Positions 10,111-20,972 of a DNA stretch of 64,000 nucleotides are shown in pieces (position 1 is the first letter of the stretch; every line of letters starts with the position of its first letter). The translations under genes and the position numbers were made by a program. Location of the stretch: positions 38,788,510 to 38,852,509 of the forward strand of contig OX457050.1 of the NCBI GenBank assembly GCA_949752735.1. The letters are read 5' to 3'. The notes beneath the pieces were generated by a model that saw nothing but the letters and a program-made list of their open reading frames with translations, made no database searches and had not been told where the DNA came from. The DNA comes from Lumbricus terrestris (lineage: Eukaryota; Annelida; Clitellata; Crassiclitellata; Lumbricidae).

Positions 10111-10440
10111 TTATATTTTATTACTCAACAATGTTCCCAGAAAAGAAAGCACAGGGGTTAGTAAGGCGCCTATGAAGCCTCCTGTCTGGACTATGCGTTT
10201 CTTGATTTTAACACGAGTCTTCTTGGATGCAAGCTTTCTCAGCTTGTGTTTGAATCGACCGAGTCTTTTCTTCTGAGCAACTTTCAAAGGTACAGTTCCT
10301 TTTAAAATGTTGAGCGCACACTCGCAAAGGCAGCAAAGCAGTGAAGAATTACACTCCTTTAAAATTCGTTTCCTTACTTTAGGTGAAGATTCTTTAAGCA
10401 GCCTGAGTTTCGCAAACTTCTCCTCAATGGCGTCGGACAT
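10111..10440 (-). CDS. Conserved Polinton small cationic protein
   Basis: A 109-residue Lys-rich protein with a CNSSLLCCLCECALNILKG segment, a basic middle (KKRLGRFKHKLRKL) and a hydrophobic C-terminus (GGFIGALLTPVLSFLGTLL). The same architecture occurs in many Polintons next to the packaging ATPase. The role is unknown; a nucleic-acid or membrane-active virion protein would fit. Intact, one base from the next gene. Confidence 0.7.
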   Translation of the reverse strand: MSDAIEEKFAKLRLLKESSPKVRKRILKECNSSLLCCLCECALNILKGTVPLKVAQKKRLGRFKHKLRKLASKKTRVKIKKRIVQTGGFIGALLTPVLSFLGTLLSNKI

Positions 10441-10481
10441 TTTGGTTGAATGAGAGATGCAGCGCGGTCAGGCGTTTATAT

Positions 10482-11096
10482 TCATTTCCTTACATAGACA
10501 TAATGCGTCTCGCCTGGGAAAATGTTTGACCTTATGCGACAACGTTCGTCAGTTTCCGACCTCAGATCGACCAAAAGATAACCGAAAGGTGCCATGGTCG
10601 CATCTTGGAAGGCCTCTATCATGAAATTTGCCCTGCCAGGAAACATCTGTCGTGCTAGTATTGCAACCTGCGTGCTGTCTCTAACATTTTTGAAGAGTAC
10701 AAAGTAATGCGCATTCAAACTGATTGTTCTTGCGTGCTTTCCACTATAGAAAAGATTTTGCGTCAGGTAGAGTATAGAAACATTCATATGATGACTAATC
10801 TTTGTAAACAATTTGGTTACTCTCTCGTCAGTTTCACTCATAAGATCGTCTAAAATGAGCAGAGTCTTTTGCTTGCCATCGAAAATAGCCAAGTCGGGCA
10901 AGCCTTCGTGAAATTGGACGTGTGCATATTTATCAAAGATTTCTTGGTATATACCATAACACCATATAATTTTTTCTATTGCGGGTTTGACCATACAGTC
11001 TAAATGATCTATAAATCGTAAAGTGAAGTTGGTTTTTCCTGATCCGCTAGGCCCGCTGATTATTGCAGAGAATGGATGCATCCAAGTCGGGTCCAT
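10482..11096 (-). CDS. Polinton genome-packaging ATPase (A32/FtsK-HerA type)
   Basis: DNA-packaging ATPase of the A32-like class. Walker A is GPSGSGKT (residues 15-22) and Walker B is LLILDD (79-84), followed by a TQNLF sensor-like segment. I start at the Met at 11096 because the preceding 41 codons overlap the RING gene and lack family features. About 204 residues is normal for Polinton ATPases. The frame is intact, which is notable given the broken integrase and capsid genes. Confidence 0.85.
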   Translation of the reverse strand: MDPTWMHPFSAIISGPSGSGKTNFTLRFIDHLDCMVKPAIEKIIWCYGIYQEIFDKYAHVQFHEGLPDLAIFDGKQKTLLILDDLMSETDERVTKLFTKISHHMNVSILYLTQNLFYSGKHARTISLNAHYFVLFKNVRDSTQVAILARQMFPGRANFMIEAFQDATMAPFGYLLVDLRSETDERCRIRSNIFPGETHYVYVRK

Positions 11097-11134
11097 TTTA
11101 AAAAGTAAATACCATTTGAAGCATACAGCTGTTT

Positions 11135-11476
11135 TTATACTAGATATATTCTGACGGTTCCAAGAATGCGCTCGTCGCATGAGGGACAGTGTGTTGCAAT
11201 GTCCGCACAGGGATTGCACATATTCACATGCCTACACGGAAGAGATAATGACTGCACTTGCTTTTCTTTACAGAGTATACAAGTAACTGTTTTCTTCAGC
11301 TTTTCATTCTCCGCTTTAAGTTTCATAGTGCTATACTTTACAGCGTTTTCATTTTCGCTGTGATTGCTCACGTCGTCGTCTTCACCTTGACACATTATAC
11401 ATTCACATTTGTAGTTTCCACACACAGCCATTTCGCATTTAACAGTGTTAGGTCCCATATCAGCTGCTGTTGCCAC
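11135..11476 (-). CDS. RING-finger protein encoded in the Polinton
   Basis: 113 residues: a Cys-rich N-terminus (Cys14, 19, 24, 26, 29), an acidic linker, a short coiled coil (about 50-64), and a C-terminal C3HC4 RING with C66, C69, C81, H83, C87, C90, C97, C100. The RING at the extreme C-terminus, with the spacing CRHVNMCNPC and CPSC, resembles the E3 RING of IAP and MUL1-type proteins. The likely activity is ubiquitin ligation. No BIR domain is present. It is the first gene read inward from the right end, an accessory position, and is not part of the core Polinton set. Confidence 0.75.
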   Translation of the reverse strand: MATAADMGPNTVKCEMAVCGNYKCECIMCQGEDDDVSNHSENENAVKYSTMKLKAENEKLKKTVTCILCKEKQVQSLSLPCRHVNMCNPCADIATHCPSCDERILGTVRIYLV

Positions 11477-11684
11477 TATTTAGAAGATTCAATATGAAAT
11501 GAATACTAATGAAAAGAATGCGCTTCTTATAGGCTTCCTTGTAGTGGTATGGCGCCATATAAATTGTGATTATTATTAGCGCATGCAGCGATATATTATT
11601 CTATGTTCTATTTATAAAAATATGCTGAAGGATGATGATGACTAAGCAGCTGATGTGCAATTGAAATGTGCTGATGAAGCTCTT

Positions 11685-12114
11685 AAAAAATCGAAAGAGG
11701 ATTAGGGTTAGGGTTAGGGGGAGGGGGAGGGGGAGGGGGAGGGGGAGGGGGAGGGGGAGGGGAGGGGCCCGCATCGCCTTCCCCAGCCCTTCCCCTTCCC
11801 TTCCCCGTCCCCGTCCCTTCAGCGTCCAATACAAAAGAACAAAAGATCAAAAGAAAGGATCAAAGACCATGATCAGTGAAGCGTGACGGTTTATAACCCA
11901 CTGGGCCAAAAACATGGGTCTTTAGTGAGAGTATACATTACAGATGACGTCATACAGTCACGTGACGGGCCAGAAACAGTGACGGGCCAGAAACAGTGAC
12001 GGGCCAGAAACAGTGACGGGCCAGAAACAGTGACGGGCCAGAAACAGTGACGGGCCAGAAACAGTGACGGGCCAGAAAACGTGGAGGGGCTTACTGCATC
12101 GTATTTCCTCTACT
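11685..12114. repeat. Polinton right terminal inverted repeat
   Basis: Inverted copy of the left end, with the same seven 17-bp units (here read as cagaaacagtgacgggc) and AGTAGAGG terminus. The internal GGGGGA tract is expanded relative to the left copy (11716-11765), next to a short TTAGGG tract (11702-11718). Confidence 0.9.
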
Positions 12115-12120
12115 AACGTT

Positions 12121-12512
12121 TTATTAAGAGCAACACTCAAACTAAACAGAGTTGTTTCCATTCTGAAACAGAGTCACAAGATCTTGAACTGAATAGAAAC
12201 CATAATCTCAATTATTCTGACGAATGCAGATCGAGTGTTAAGGAAGAAAAAGAGAGTTTAACAAATAAACTAGTTAATGATGTTGAAATTGAAGATCCTT
12301 CAAAGACACTTGACGTTGGAGATTGTTTAATGATTATGACCAGAACGAAATCAATTGACGATTTAAAACATTTTATTGCAGAACCTTTTGGATGTGGCAT
12401 ATGTGACGAATTGTTTGCAATAGAAAAGGAATTTCTAGAGCATTGTCCTAGCCATGGGTTTGCACTAGACAATGATTTGTTGTTGGCCTATGATGAACTA
12501 TTTTCTGATTAA
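12121..12512 (+). pseudogene. ZNF-A 3' part: conserved C-terminal tail
   Basis: Continuation of ZNF-A after the Polinton. The frame is open from the AACGTT duplication to the TAA at 12510-12512. It codes for an acidic linker and then the tail shared with ZNF-B, ZNF-C and ZNF-E: FGCGICDELF...EFLEHCPSH, itself a degenerate C2H2 finger (C-x2-C-x12-H-x3-H). Cut off from its promoter, it is presumably untranslated in this allele. Confidence 0.85.
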
Positions 12513-13769
12513 ATTTAAAGGGTTTCTGAAAGATGGATTAATATAGTGCTGTCTTGTACTAGACTGCTTCAGATTTTCACATACAAAACACAATATCCTC
12601 TGCACATCAGAAACATAACTAAGACTGTTGACTTTTCACGAATAACAATTGAAGCATACGTTTAAGGTCAGGGTTCAGTAGAGTCAAGTTTTCACACATA
12701 GAAAGCAACATAAGACTTTGACGAACAACCGGGAAAGGAAGTCTGTGAAATATGAAAGCTGAAAGCATCTTCAAAGTTGAAGGACGCTGTGGTCGCTGCC
12801 AGTCAACGGAAATTGTATTTTTTGTTTGCAGTTCAATTACGCTGCTATTCAAAGATAATGCATTGCAGTGATGAATCTGTTCGTTTAGAACCTGATTCAA
12901 AACGGATTAGCTGACAGTATGAAATGCATGTGCACCGTTTCATTCCGTTTATGTATAATTAGCCGACATCCTTCAGGTGAACTTTTATACAATGATTTGT
13001 GGGATGCAACCTATTTGCATTAAAATTGTTTATATATTAATATTCTTTCAGAATATTTAAAATATATCAGACAGCAGTTTCAAAGTTTGCCAATACGGAT
13101 TATAAAATGTAGTCCTAGGCCTGCGTTCTGGAAATGCAATCTTTAAAAGTTCTGTTATAAAAATTATATGCCTGCTGTTGCAGGATCCATCGTTCTGTTT
13201 CTGTTGCAACACTGTTTCAATGGGTGACTATTATTATTTTACTTTGATGACTAATATCAGATAGGCCTACTGCATGTGTTCATTAAACTTCAAATCGCAG
13301 TTTTAAAGAATCAAATTGTTACCAGGAATCAGTGAATTTCTTACCTTATAATGTCAAAGAAGAGTCCAGTTGTTCAACACTTAATTGTAGAGCCTAGAGT
13401 TGTTTGTCAAGCATTTCAGCTTACGCTAGACCAGAGTTTAAGTTATGAATATATTAAAGCGTTCACGATATCTCGTTACAAATTATTTCAAAATGATATT
13501 CAACAGATTTTCAGAGTTGCTAAAAAATACAGCAGTTTGAAATCCGAGACACCAAGTAGGCTGGCTATAGCAACCCCCCAGTGAATAACCTGCAGCAGAA
13601 AACCTGTTGATAAACAGTTTTTAATAAAATGTATAGCCATTAAGAACAATTTGTACACAGCAATTGCAATTGTATCAGAGGAAAGCTTCATTGAATAAGT
13701 CACAATAAAGTTTATCCATCTTTACTCAACTTCAACCGCATAAATTAATATTCATTGAGAATAAACAAA
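12513..13769. other. Intergenic stretch between ZNF-A and ZNF-B
   Basis: AT-rich DNA with only short open frames. No repeat, exon or known family was recognised. AATAAA motifs near the end could serve ZNF-B on the minus strand. Confidence 0.4.
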
Positions 13770-15263
13770 TCAACACAAGTCAATAAATAATTCATCAGGC
13801 GGAGAAAAGCGATGGATAGAACAATGCTTTAGAAATTCCATCTCAATTTCAAACATTTCATCACATATACCACATCCAAACAGATTTTCCACAACAGGTT
13901 GTGCATTTCCATGCAACTTGGTGTTGTTAGTGAGAAAACATTCTTTATGACTACACTTTAGAAGCAGACTTGCCATTTCATTGCAGTCATGGTCGACGTT
14001 TCTTGGCAAGCGTTCTTGTGGTACATCAAAGGCGCCTGCATTAACTAAGGTTACGAATGGATCACATAGATCAGCAATTGATTCATTTGTTAGTTTATGA
14101 TCCTGTGGCTGTATTCCTGTGTGGAGTTTATCAGAGAGCTGTTTAGCTGAACAACTGTCCATCTGATAAGGTTTGCTGCAAGTTTGTTGCATCTTATTCA
14201 TATGAGATCTTCTGTGTTTCTTTAGACTCCCATGCGAGCTGAATCTTTTATTACACACCACACATATGTATGGTTTCTCTCCAGTATGGGTTTTCATGTG
14301 GTCTTTCAGATGACATCCTTGAACAAATGATTTCTGACATAACTGACATTTGTATGGTTTCTCTCCAGTATGTGTCCTCATGTGGCTTCTCAGAGCACCA
14401 CCATGAGTGAATGATTTCTCACCCAACTGACAATTGCTTGGTTTCTCCCCACTATGGGTTTTCGTATGTAATTTCATACAATGAAGTTGAGTAAAGGATT
14501 TCTGACATAACTGACAGTTGTATGGTTTCTCCCCTGTATGAGTTCTCATGTGGCTTTTCAGAGCACCACCGTGAGTGAATGATTTCTCACAGAACTGGCA
14601 ATTGTTTGGTTTCTCACCAGTATGGGTTCTCATGTGTAATTTCAGATGACAGCCTTGAACAAATGATTTCTGACATAACTGACATTTGTATGGTTTCTCC
14701 CCAGTATGTGTTCTCATGTGTGATTTCAGATGACTACCTTGAGTAAATGATTTCTGACATAACTGACATTTGTATGGTTTCTCCCCGGTATGTGTTCTCA
14801 TGTGTGTTTTCAGATCACAACCTCGAGTAAATGATTTCTCACATAACAGACAATTGTATGGTTTCTCTCCAGTATGAGTTCTTATGTGGCTTTTCAGATA
14901 CGAACCGTGAGTGAATTTTTCCTGACATAAATGGCATTTGTATGATTTCTCTCCAGTATTGGTTCTTATATCGTTTTCTATAATAGCATCATGAGTAAAT
15001 AACTCCTGACCTAACTCAGATTTGCATTGTTCATTCCAAAGAGTTTCTTGTCGATGACAGGGGCCTTTGATGTCATAAGCTGTCGTTGAAGTCTGTGTCA
15101 ATTCATTCTCAGTATGTGAAATCATGTGTGCTTTCAGATTACCAATAAGAGTAAATGACTTCTGACTTTTGTATGGTTTTTCTCCTGTATGGATCTCCAT
15201 ATGCACAGTTAACCAACGCAATTCATCAATTGTTTTCCCACATAAACAGCATTTGCGCGGCTG
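13770..15263 (-). CDS. ZNF-B: C2H2 zinc-finger protein, terminal exon
   Basis: Likely nuclear transcription factor. Open frame without internal stops. The ATG at 15221 lies inside a finger: coding continues upstream for about 14 codons (CCLCGKT...) to an AG acceptor-like site near 15264, just after an in-frame stop, so upstream exons are likely. Fingers: one at the N-terminus, two or three degenerate ones that have lost Cys or His, then nine regular fingers with HTGEKPYKCQLCQKSF linkers. One of these has CQLG in place of CQLC. Two pairs of fingers recur (THGGALKSH and VQGCHLK), indicating block duplication. The C-terminus has the shared tail LFGCGICDEMF...HCSIHRFSPPDELFIDLC. Confidence 0.85.
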   Translation of the reverse strand, partial: QPRKCCLCGKTIDELRWLTVHMEIHTGEKPYKSQKSFTLIGNLKAHMISHTENELTQTSTTAYDIKGPCHRQETLWNEQCKSELGQELFTHDAIIENDIRTNTGEKSYKCHLCQEKFTHGSYLKSHIRTHTGEKPYNCLLCEKSFTRGCDLKTHMRTHTGEKPYKCQLCQKSFTQGSHLKSHMRTHTGEKPYKCQLCQKSFVQGCHLKLHMRTHTGEKPNNCQFCEKSFTHGGALKSHMRTHTGEKPYNCQLCQKSFTQLHCMKLHTKTHSGEKPSNCQLGEKSFTHGGALRSHMRTHTGEKPYKCQLCQKSFVQGCHLKDHMKTHTGEKPYICVVCNKRFSSHGSLKKHRRSHMNKMQQTCSKPYQMDSCSAKQLSDKLHTGIQPQDHKLTNESIADLCDPFVTLVNAGAFDVPQERLPRNVDHDCNEMASLLLKCSHKECFLTNNTKLHGNAQPVVENLFGCGICDEMFEIEMEFLKHCSIHRFSPPDELFIDLC

Positions 15264-15264
15264 C

Positions 15265-16018
<754 letters not shown>

Positions 16019-16019
16019 T

Positions 16020-16096
16020 TTAAATAGCGCCGTAGCTCAGCCGAGGCCGAACGAAAGGGCGCTGTTCAAGAGTTCAAAAGTTATTAGCAATTATAC
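16020..16096 (-). mobile_element. LINE 3' UTR end, split from its ORF by the Gypsy insertion
   Basis: On the minus strand: ...ACAGCGCCCTTTCG...GGCGCTATTTAAAT then the AAT array, a typical CR1/L2-group 3' end. It joins the reverse-transcriptase C-terminus beginning at 22463, on the other side of the Gypsy element. Confidence 0.7.
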
Positions 16097-17179
16097 TGTG
16101 GAAGTTTGGCGGGAGGAATTAATTTTTTTTGCTGTGTGTGTGTTTTCTGCCCGCTCGAACCTGCCCCTCCGAGCCGCCGTTGCCTGCTCGGGCCGTTTAC
16201 AGCCTCTCGAGACGCCCGTGCCTCTCCGAGCTGCCTGTTGCCCGATCGAACCTGCCCCTCCGAGCCGCCTGTTTGCCTGCTCGAGTCGAACCTGCCCCTC
16301 CGAGCCGCTCGCTGCCTCTTCGAGCTGCCCGCTCGAACCTGCCCCTCCGAGCCGCCTGTCTGCCTGTTCGGGTCGCCTACGGCCCCTCCGAGCAGCTAGC
16401 AGCCTCTTCGAGCTGCTCGCCAGAACCGGCCTCTTCAGGACGCTCGCTGCTGAATCGAACATGTTCGTCAGGGCTGCCTGCCTGCTCCTCCGAACCGGGC
16501 TGGAGGCCTATAAAAGAAGAAACAGTTCAAGTCCGTCATAGGCAGTCAGACAGTCGTTGAGAGTCAGCCGTCACGAGTCAGAAAAGTTCGCAGTCGGAAT
16601 CGAAGTCGCAGAAAGTCAGTCGTTGAGAGTCAACCCGTCAGGAGTCAGTCAGCGAAACGAGAAAGGAAGTTCGTCGTCAGTCGTCAGAAGTCCGAGTCCG
16701 AGAAAAGTCATCTCGTCGATCAGACAATCGGAAGTTAGTTCGTCGTTTAAGTTGCGATTGAAGTTACGATTGAATTCAGGACAGTTCGTCGTTGAGTAAG
16801 TTGAGTCGAAAGACAATTACGGACTTTCAGTTAATTCGTTGCTCTCGTCGATAAAAGTTAATAGACCTACGGACTTTTAGCTTAACTCGCTGCTATAGGT
16901 CGATGAAAGTTAATCTCGAACTCGTTGATTTTAAACTCGTCGCTATCGTCAGTAAGAGACAGCTACGAACTCTTCGTCGGTGAAAGACAGTTATGGACGT
17001 TTAAACAGTTGATTTCGTTGTTCGTGATTGAATGCAGTTGTCAGTTTTATCGTTAAGAAAATTGTTATGAAAACCAGAACGTCAGTCTTCTGCTAGACTA
17101 GGGAAGCCAGACCCCAAGATTTGTACGGTTTAGGGTAAGGTCATTCCTGGTAAGCCTGTCCGACCCGGCGACCGCCACA
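16097..17179 (+). repeat. Gypsy 5' LTR
   Basis: TGTGGAAG...CCGCCACA. The U3 region is a GC-rich tandem array of about 35-40 bp units (CGAACCTGCCCCTCCGAGCCGCC); a TATA box (GGCCTATAAAAG) is at about 16506-16517. Frames predicted in this array are artefacts of its composition. Confidence 0.9.
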
Positions 17180-17182
17180 ATT

Positions 17183-17199
17183 TGGTACCAGAAGTGGGG
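17183..17199 (+). promoter_or_regulatory. Gypsy primer-binding site
   Basis: TGGTACCAGAAGTGGGG lies three bases after the 5' LTR; it starts with TGG, complementary to a tRNA CCA end. The tRNA identity was not determined. Confidence 0.75.
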
Positions 17200-17252
17200 T
17201 ACTTCTGGTTTGTCATTTTCGTCTTCAACGTTGAACACTTGGCGGCTGTACG

Positions 17253-20200
17253 ATGGACGACGAAGAAACTGTTCCGTATTCATTACCTCGGACGACTTCA
17301 ACGCCGGCGACGAAAGGAGCAGCGGAAGCTTCTGCTTTTGGACAGTCTCGAGCTGAAGTATATCGCACGTTTGAAGATCCGGAATACCAGTTCCTGGACT
17401 TACCGAAGAAAGACCGTAAGAAGGTGCTGATCTCGGAGACGACCGTTTCCGATTCTAAACGTTGGGAAGATGCGAGTCACTTGATGGGACCACGGAAGAT
17501 TCAGATGAAACCTGGTAAGTTCGATGGAACCTCCTCGTTGGAATCTTTTCTGACTCAATTCGAAGTTTGTGCATGTCATAATAGATGGGACGATTCCGAT
17601 AAAGTGGACTTTCTGCGATGCGCATTGGATAAAGCAGCAACACAGTTATTGTGGGATTTTGGCGCTCGTGCAGACGTCACATACGATCAACTTGTCGGAA
17701 GGTTACGTCAAAGGTACGGCGTCGAAGGACAAGCAGAAACGTATCGGGCACAATTATATTATCGACGACAGCGAGCAGACGAAAGCCTCGGCGATCTTTT
17801 ACACGATATCAGCCGTTTAGTTGTTCTGGCTTATCCGGTCCCTTCGAATGAGACGACAGAAATCGTCGCACGTGACTCCTTCCTCGAGGCGATCCGCGAT
17901 CGTGAATTGTCTTTGAAAGTCAGAGAAAGAGAACCTAAGTCAATTGATGAAGCCTATCGGGTGGCATTACGTCTCAACGCCTATCAACAGATGACGGATG
18001 TGGACGATCGTCGTCGACCACCTAATCGTGTGCGACAAACTCAGGAAGCTGACGCAAGCAACCAACTCCAGACGCAATTGGACGGTTTCCTGGCGGCTCA
18101 ACGGAAATGGCAACGGGATTTCGAGGACAGGATCTCCCTCCAGCTGAACGAGCTGCGGAATCAGTCTCAAGCGCCTCCGGACGTCGCCCCTGCAACGCGC
18201 AACCCCGCAAGTCCAGGACGCAATGTGATCTGTTTCAACTGTGGGCGTGCAGGTCATATTGCACGTCGCTGCCCTCGTCCGCGTCGCAATCGGAGCGACA
18301 CGACGGCCGAAGATGAAGAACCAGCAACGCCAGAGACGGTGGTAACCAACCACACAACCCGCGAGCGACCCTTCACCCTGACGAACAACGCCATCTACGT
18401 TCGGGCTTCCCTTCATCGGCAGGCGCGGCAATGTCTCATCGACACTGGCTCTGAAGTGAGTATTGTACCTTTTTCTGATGTTGAGGGTTTGGAGTTGCAA
18501 CCCAGCACGCGCGTTTTGTTGGCTGCAAACGGCACTGCCATTCGGGTTCTTGGGGAGATAACCATTCCTTTGAGGTTTTGGAGAGGGTTTTCTTTGGATA
18601 CCCATTTTCTTGTGTCGGATCAGGTTTTTGAACCAATGCTTGGGATGGATTTTCTTCAGGGACATCGTTGTCGGATTGGGTTTGGGGCTGGTGCTCTTTT
18701 TGTTGGCAGAAGGCGTATTCCACTTGTGAAGGGTAAAGGCTCTGGTTGGTGTCGTCGTGTGGTCGTGGCTGAGGATGTGGTTGTGTCCCCTCGTTCGCAA
18801 TGTGATGTGCCTTTTAGAATGATGTACAGTGATCTTGCAGTTACGGCCCCTGCTTGGATGACGGAATCGACAGAGATCGTGCCGGGAATTCATGTTGCCC
18901 GGGTAATTGTAGATGATAAGGATAATTCATCACAGGTTCGGGTGATAAACTTAGGGGAAAAGCCAACAACGCTTGGTAGGGACCTTGTAATTAGTGGCCT
19001 ACACCCTGTACAAATTGTAGAAAAGGATGAAGGTGAGAACAAGGAGGATGTTCCAGCCGATCCACAGCTCATTACAGAGCTGATGAGAGATCTCGATGAG
19101 GATGTCCCTCACGAAGCTAAGGAAGGACTGAAAAGCTTATTAGCTAAATACGGTGATGTATTTTCTGCGTCAGTCATGGATTTGGGAAGAACGGAATTTT
19201 GTGAACATAGGATAGACACAGGGGATTGTCGCCCAATAAGACAACCGTTACGGAGACAGCCACTGTCTTATCGGACAACGGTTGACGAACAGTTAGCCGA
19301 AATGCTGACAGCTGGTGTGATAGAACCTGCAGTGAGTGAGTGGGCGGCAAATGTTGTACTAGTCAAAAAGAAGGACGGTACATTGAGATTTTGTATCGAT
19401 TACCGCCAGTTAAATGACAAGACACGGAAAGATTCCTACCCGTTACCACGAGTAGACGAATGTCTTGATGCTCTGTCAGGCGCAGAATGGTTTAGCACCC
19501 TCGATTTAAGGAGTGGGTATCACCAGGTAGCTATGAGTTCCGAAGATGCTGAAAAAACGGCTTTTGTGACGCGTCGGGGTATTTTTAGGTGGAAGGTAAT
19601 GCCCTTCGGATTATGTAACGCGCCTGCAACCTTTCAACGATTGATGGATATTGTCCTGTCGGGTTTAAACTTTGAAAACTGTCTAGTTTATTTGGATGAT
19701 ATAATCATCTTTGGGAATTCTTGGCAGCAGCATTTGGACAGGATGGAATTAGTGTTCCAGCGTTTTCGTAGTGCAAACTTGAAGCTGAAGCCTAGTAAGT
19801 GCTATCTTTTGCGAAGGACAGTTTGTTTTTTAGGACATATCGTGTCGGCTGCTGGAGTAGCGGTGGATCCTTCGAAGGTCCAGGATGTGGTCTCTTGGCC
19901 CAAACCCCAACATTTAGGGGACGTGCGTTCTTTTCTTGGGCTTTGTGCATATTATCGCAAGCTCATTAAAGGATTCTCCAGTGTTGCTGAACCTTTGTTT
20001 TCCCTGACTAGGAAAGATAAGAAGGTTGTCTGGGATGGTGCCTGCCAGGAGGCATTTGATAAGCTCAAGGTCGCATTAACTACTGCGCCTGTGTTGAGTT
20101 TACCGGTAGACGATGCGGTCTATGTCTTAGACTGTGATGCATCAGACATTGGGATTGGAGGGGTACTTTCCCAAAGAATCGATGGACAAGAGAGGGTGAT

Positions 20201-20972
20201 CTCTTATGGTAGTCGGTTGTTCTCAAAGACAGAGCGGAACTATTGCATCACGAAGAAAGAGCTGCTTGCAATTGTTCATTTCACTAAGATTTACCGCCAA
20301 TATCTCTTGGGAAGGCATTTTGTCTTGCGCACTGATCATGCAGCGCTTCAGTGGTTATGGAGAACTCCTGAGCCAATAGGACAGCAGGGACGCTGGTTGG
20401 AGCGACTAGCTGAATTTGATTTTGAGATCGTCCATAGGTTGGGAAAAAGACATGGAAATGCGGATGCCATGTCGAGAAAGGCATGTCGCCAGTGTGGAGA
20501 CCCGGAAGACTTGGCAACAGTTAGAGAAGTGATAGAGGATGTGAATCCCAGTCTTGACGCTACCGGTGAGGATATTGCAAAGGCTCAGCAGGAAGATCCT
20601 GACTTGAAGGTAGTTCGCCAATGGATAGGCGAAGGCTGTGAAACACCCAGTTTGACAGAGATATTGACCGAAAGTGAGGCTATAAAGGTTTATTGGCATC
20701 AAAGAGATTCTCTGTTTCTGAGGGATAATGTACTCTGTCGCCGAAATTCAGAAGGAATTGAGCAGATCCTCATGTCCAATGTGTTTAGAAAGAATTTCAT
20801 GAGAATGGCGCACACAGGAATAACCGGTGGCCATCTTGGGGTGCGAAGGACTAGGTGTCAGGTGAGAAGACGCGCCTACTGGGTAGGTTGGTCTAAGGAT
20901 GTTAAGCGTTTCTGCCAACAATGTGAACCCTGTTGTCAGTACAAACGAGGACAGATAATTTGTCGGGTCTAA
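17253..20972 (+). CDS. Gypsy gag-pol polyprotein lacking the integrase core
   Basis: 1239 codons in one frame. Order: gag (1 to about 320), a CCHC knuckle CFNCGRAGHIARRCP (about 325), aspartic protease LIDTGSEVSIVPF (about 394), reverse transcriptase with YLDDIIIFG (about 811), RNase H with DCDASDIGIGG (about 960) and TDHAALQWLW, and the HHCC zinc-binding domain of integrase (about 1185-1230). The frame then ends. The DDE catalytic core and C-terminal domain of integrase are missing, probably by deletion. The element therefore needs integrase in trans, although replication functions look intact. No stop codon or frameshift interrupts the 3.7 kb. Confidence 0.92.
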   Translation: MDDEETVPYSLPRTTSTPATKGAAEASAFGQSRAEVYRTFEDPEYQFLDLPKKDRKKVLISETTVSDSKRWEDASHLMGPRKIQMKPGKFDGTSSLESFLTQFEVCACHNRWDDSDKVDFLRCALDKAATQLLWDFGARADVTYDQLVGRLRQRYGVEGQAETYRAQLYYRRQRADESLGDLLHDISRLVVLAYPVPSNETTEIVARDSFLEAIRDRELSLKVREREPKSIDEAYRVALRLNAYQQMTDVDDRRRPPNRVRQTQEADASNQLQTQLDGFLAAQRKWQRDFEDRISLQLNELRNQSQAPPDVAPATRNPASPGRNVICFNCGRAGHIARRCPRPRRNRSDTTAEDEEPATPETVVTNHTTRERPFTLTNNAIYVRASLHRQARQCLIDTGSEVSIVPFSDVEGLELQPSTRVLLAANGTAIRVLGEITIPLRFWRGFSLDTHFLVSDQVFEPMLGMDFLQGHRCRIGFGAGALFVGRRRIPLVKGKGSGWCRRVVVAEDVVVSPRSQCDVPFRMMYSDLAVTAPAWMTESTEIVPGIHVARVIVDDKDNSSQVRVINLGEKPTTLGRDLVISGLHPVQIVEKDEGENKEDVPADPQLITELMRDLDEDVPHEAKEGLKSLLAKYGDVFSASVMDLGRTEFCEHRIDTGDCRPIRQPLRRQPLSYRTTVDEQLAEMLTAGVIEPAVSEWAANVVLVKKKDGTLRFCIDYRQLNDKTRKDSYPLPRVDECLDALSGAEWFSTLDLRSGYHQVAMSSEDAEKTAFVTRRGIFRWKVMPFGLCNAPATFQRLMDIVLSGLNFENCLVYLDDIIIFGNSWQQHLDRMELVFQRFRSANLKLKPSKCYLLRRTVCFLGHIVSAAGVAVDPSKVQDVVSWPKPQHLGDVRSFLGLCAYYRKLIKGFSSVAEPLFSLTRKDKKVVWDGACQEAFDKLKVALTTAPVLSLPVDDAVYVLDCDASDIGIGGVLSQRIDGQERVISYGSRLFSKTERNYCITKKELLAIVHFTKIYRQYLLGRHFVLRTDHAALQWLWRTPEPIGQQGRWLERLAEFDFEIVHRLGKRHGNADAMSRKACRQCGDPEDLATVREVIEDVNPSLDATGEDIAKAQQEDPDLKVVRQWIGEGCETPSLTEILTESEAIKVYWHQRDSLFLRDNVLCRRNSEGIEQILMSNVFRKNFMRMAHTGITGGHLGVRRTRCQVRRRAYWVGWSKDVKRFCQQCEPCCQYKRGQIICRV

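Larger units (their letters stand above)
1745..12114 (-). mobile_element. Polinton (Maverick) transposon, 10.4 kb, non-autonomous
   Basis: Self-synthesising-type DNA transposon related to adenovirus-like and virophage-like viruses. It has inverted ends (about 395 bp left, about 430 bp right) beginning AG and ending CT, and a perfect 6-bp target duplication AACGTT (1739-1744 and 12115-12120), the size known for Polintons. On the minus strand lie, in order, a RING protein, packaging ATPase, two conserved small proteins, a DDE integrase with chromodomain, two penton-like proteins, a small basic protein, the major capsid protein and a cysteine protease. DNA polymerase B is absent, and 10.4 kb is short for a family usually 15-20 kb long. 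At least three genes are broken (integrase, capsid protein and a 191-codon gene), so this copy cannot act alone. Confidence 0.93.

Noticed and set aside
11601..11886. Gly-Arg repeat protein frame (GRGRGRG)
   Set aside because: Translation of the G-rich tract in the Polinton right TIR.
16091..16799. Overlapping GC-rich frames on both strands, repeated at 21281-22082
   Set aside because: They fall in the U3 region of the two Gypsy LTRs; openness comes from composition and tandem repeats, and they recur only because LTRs are duplicated.
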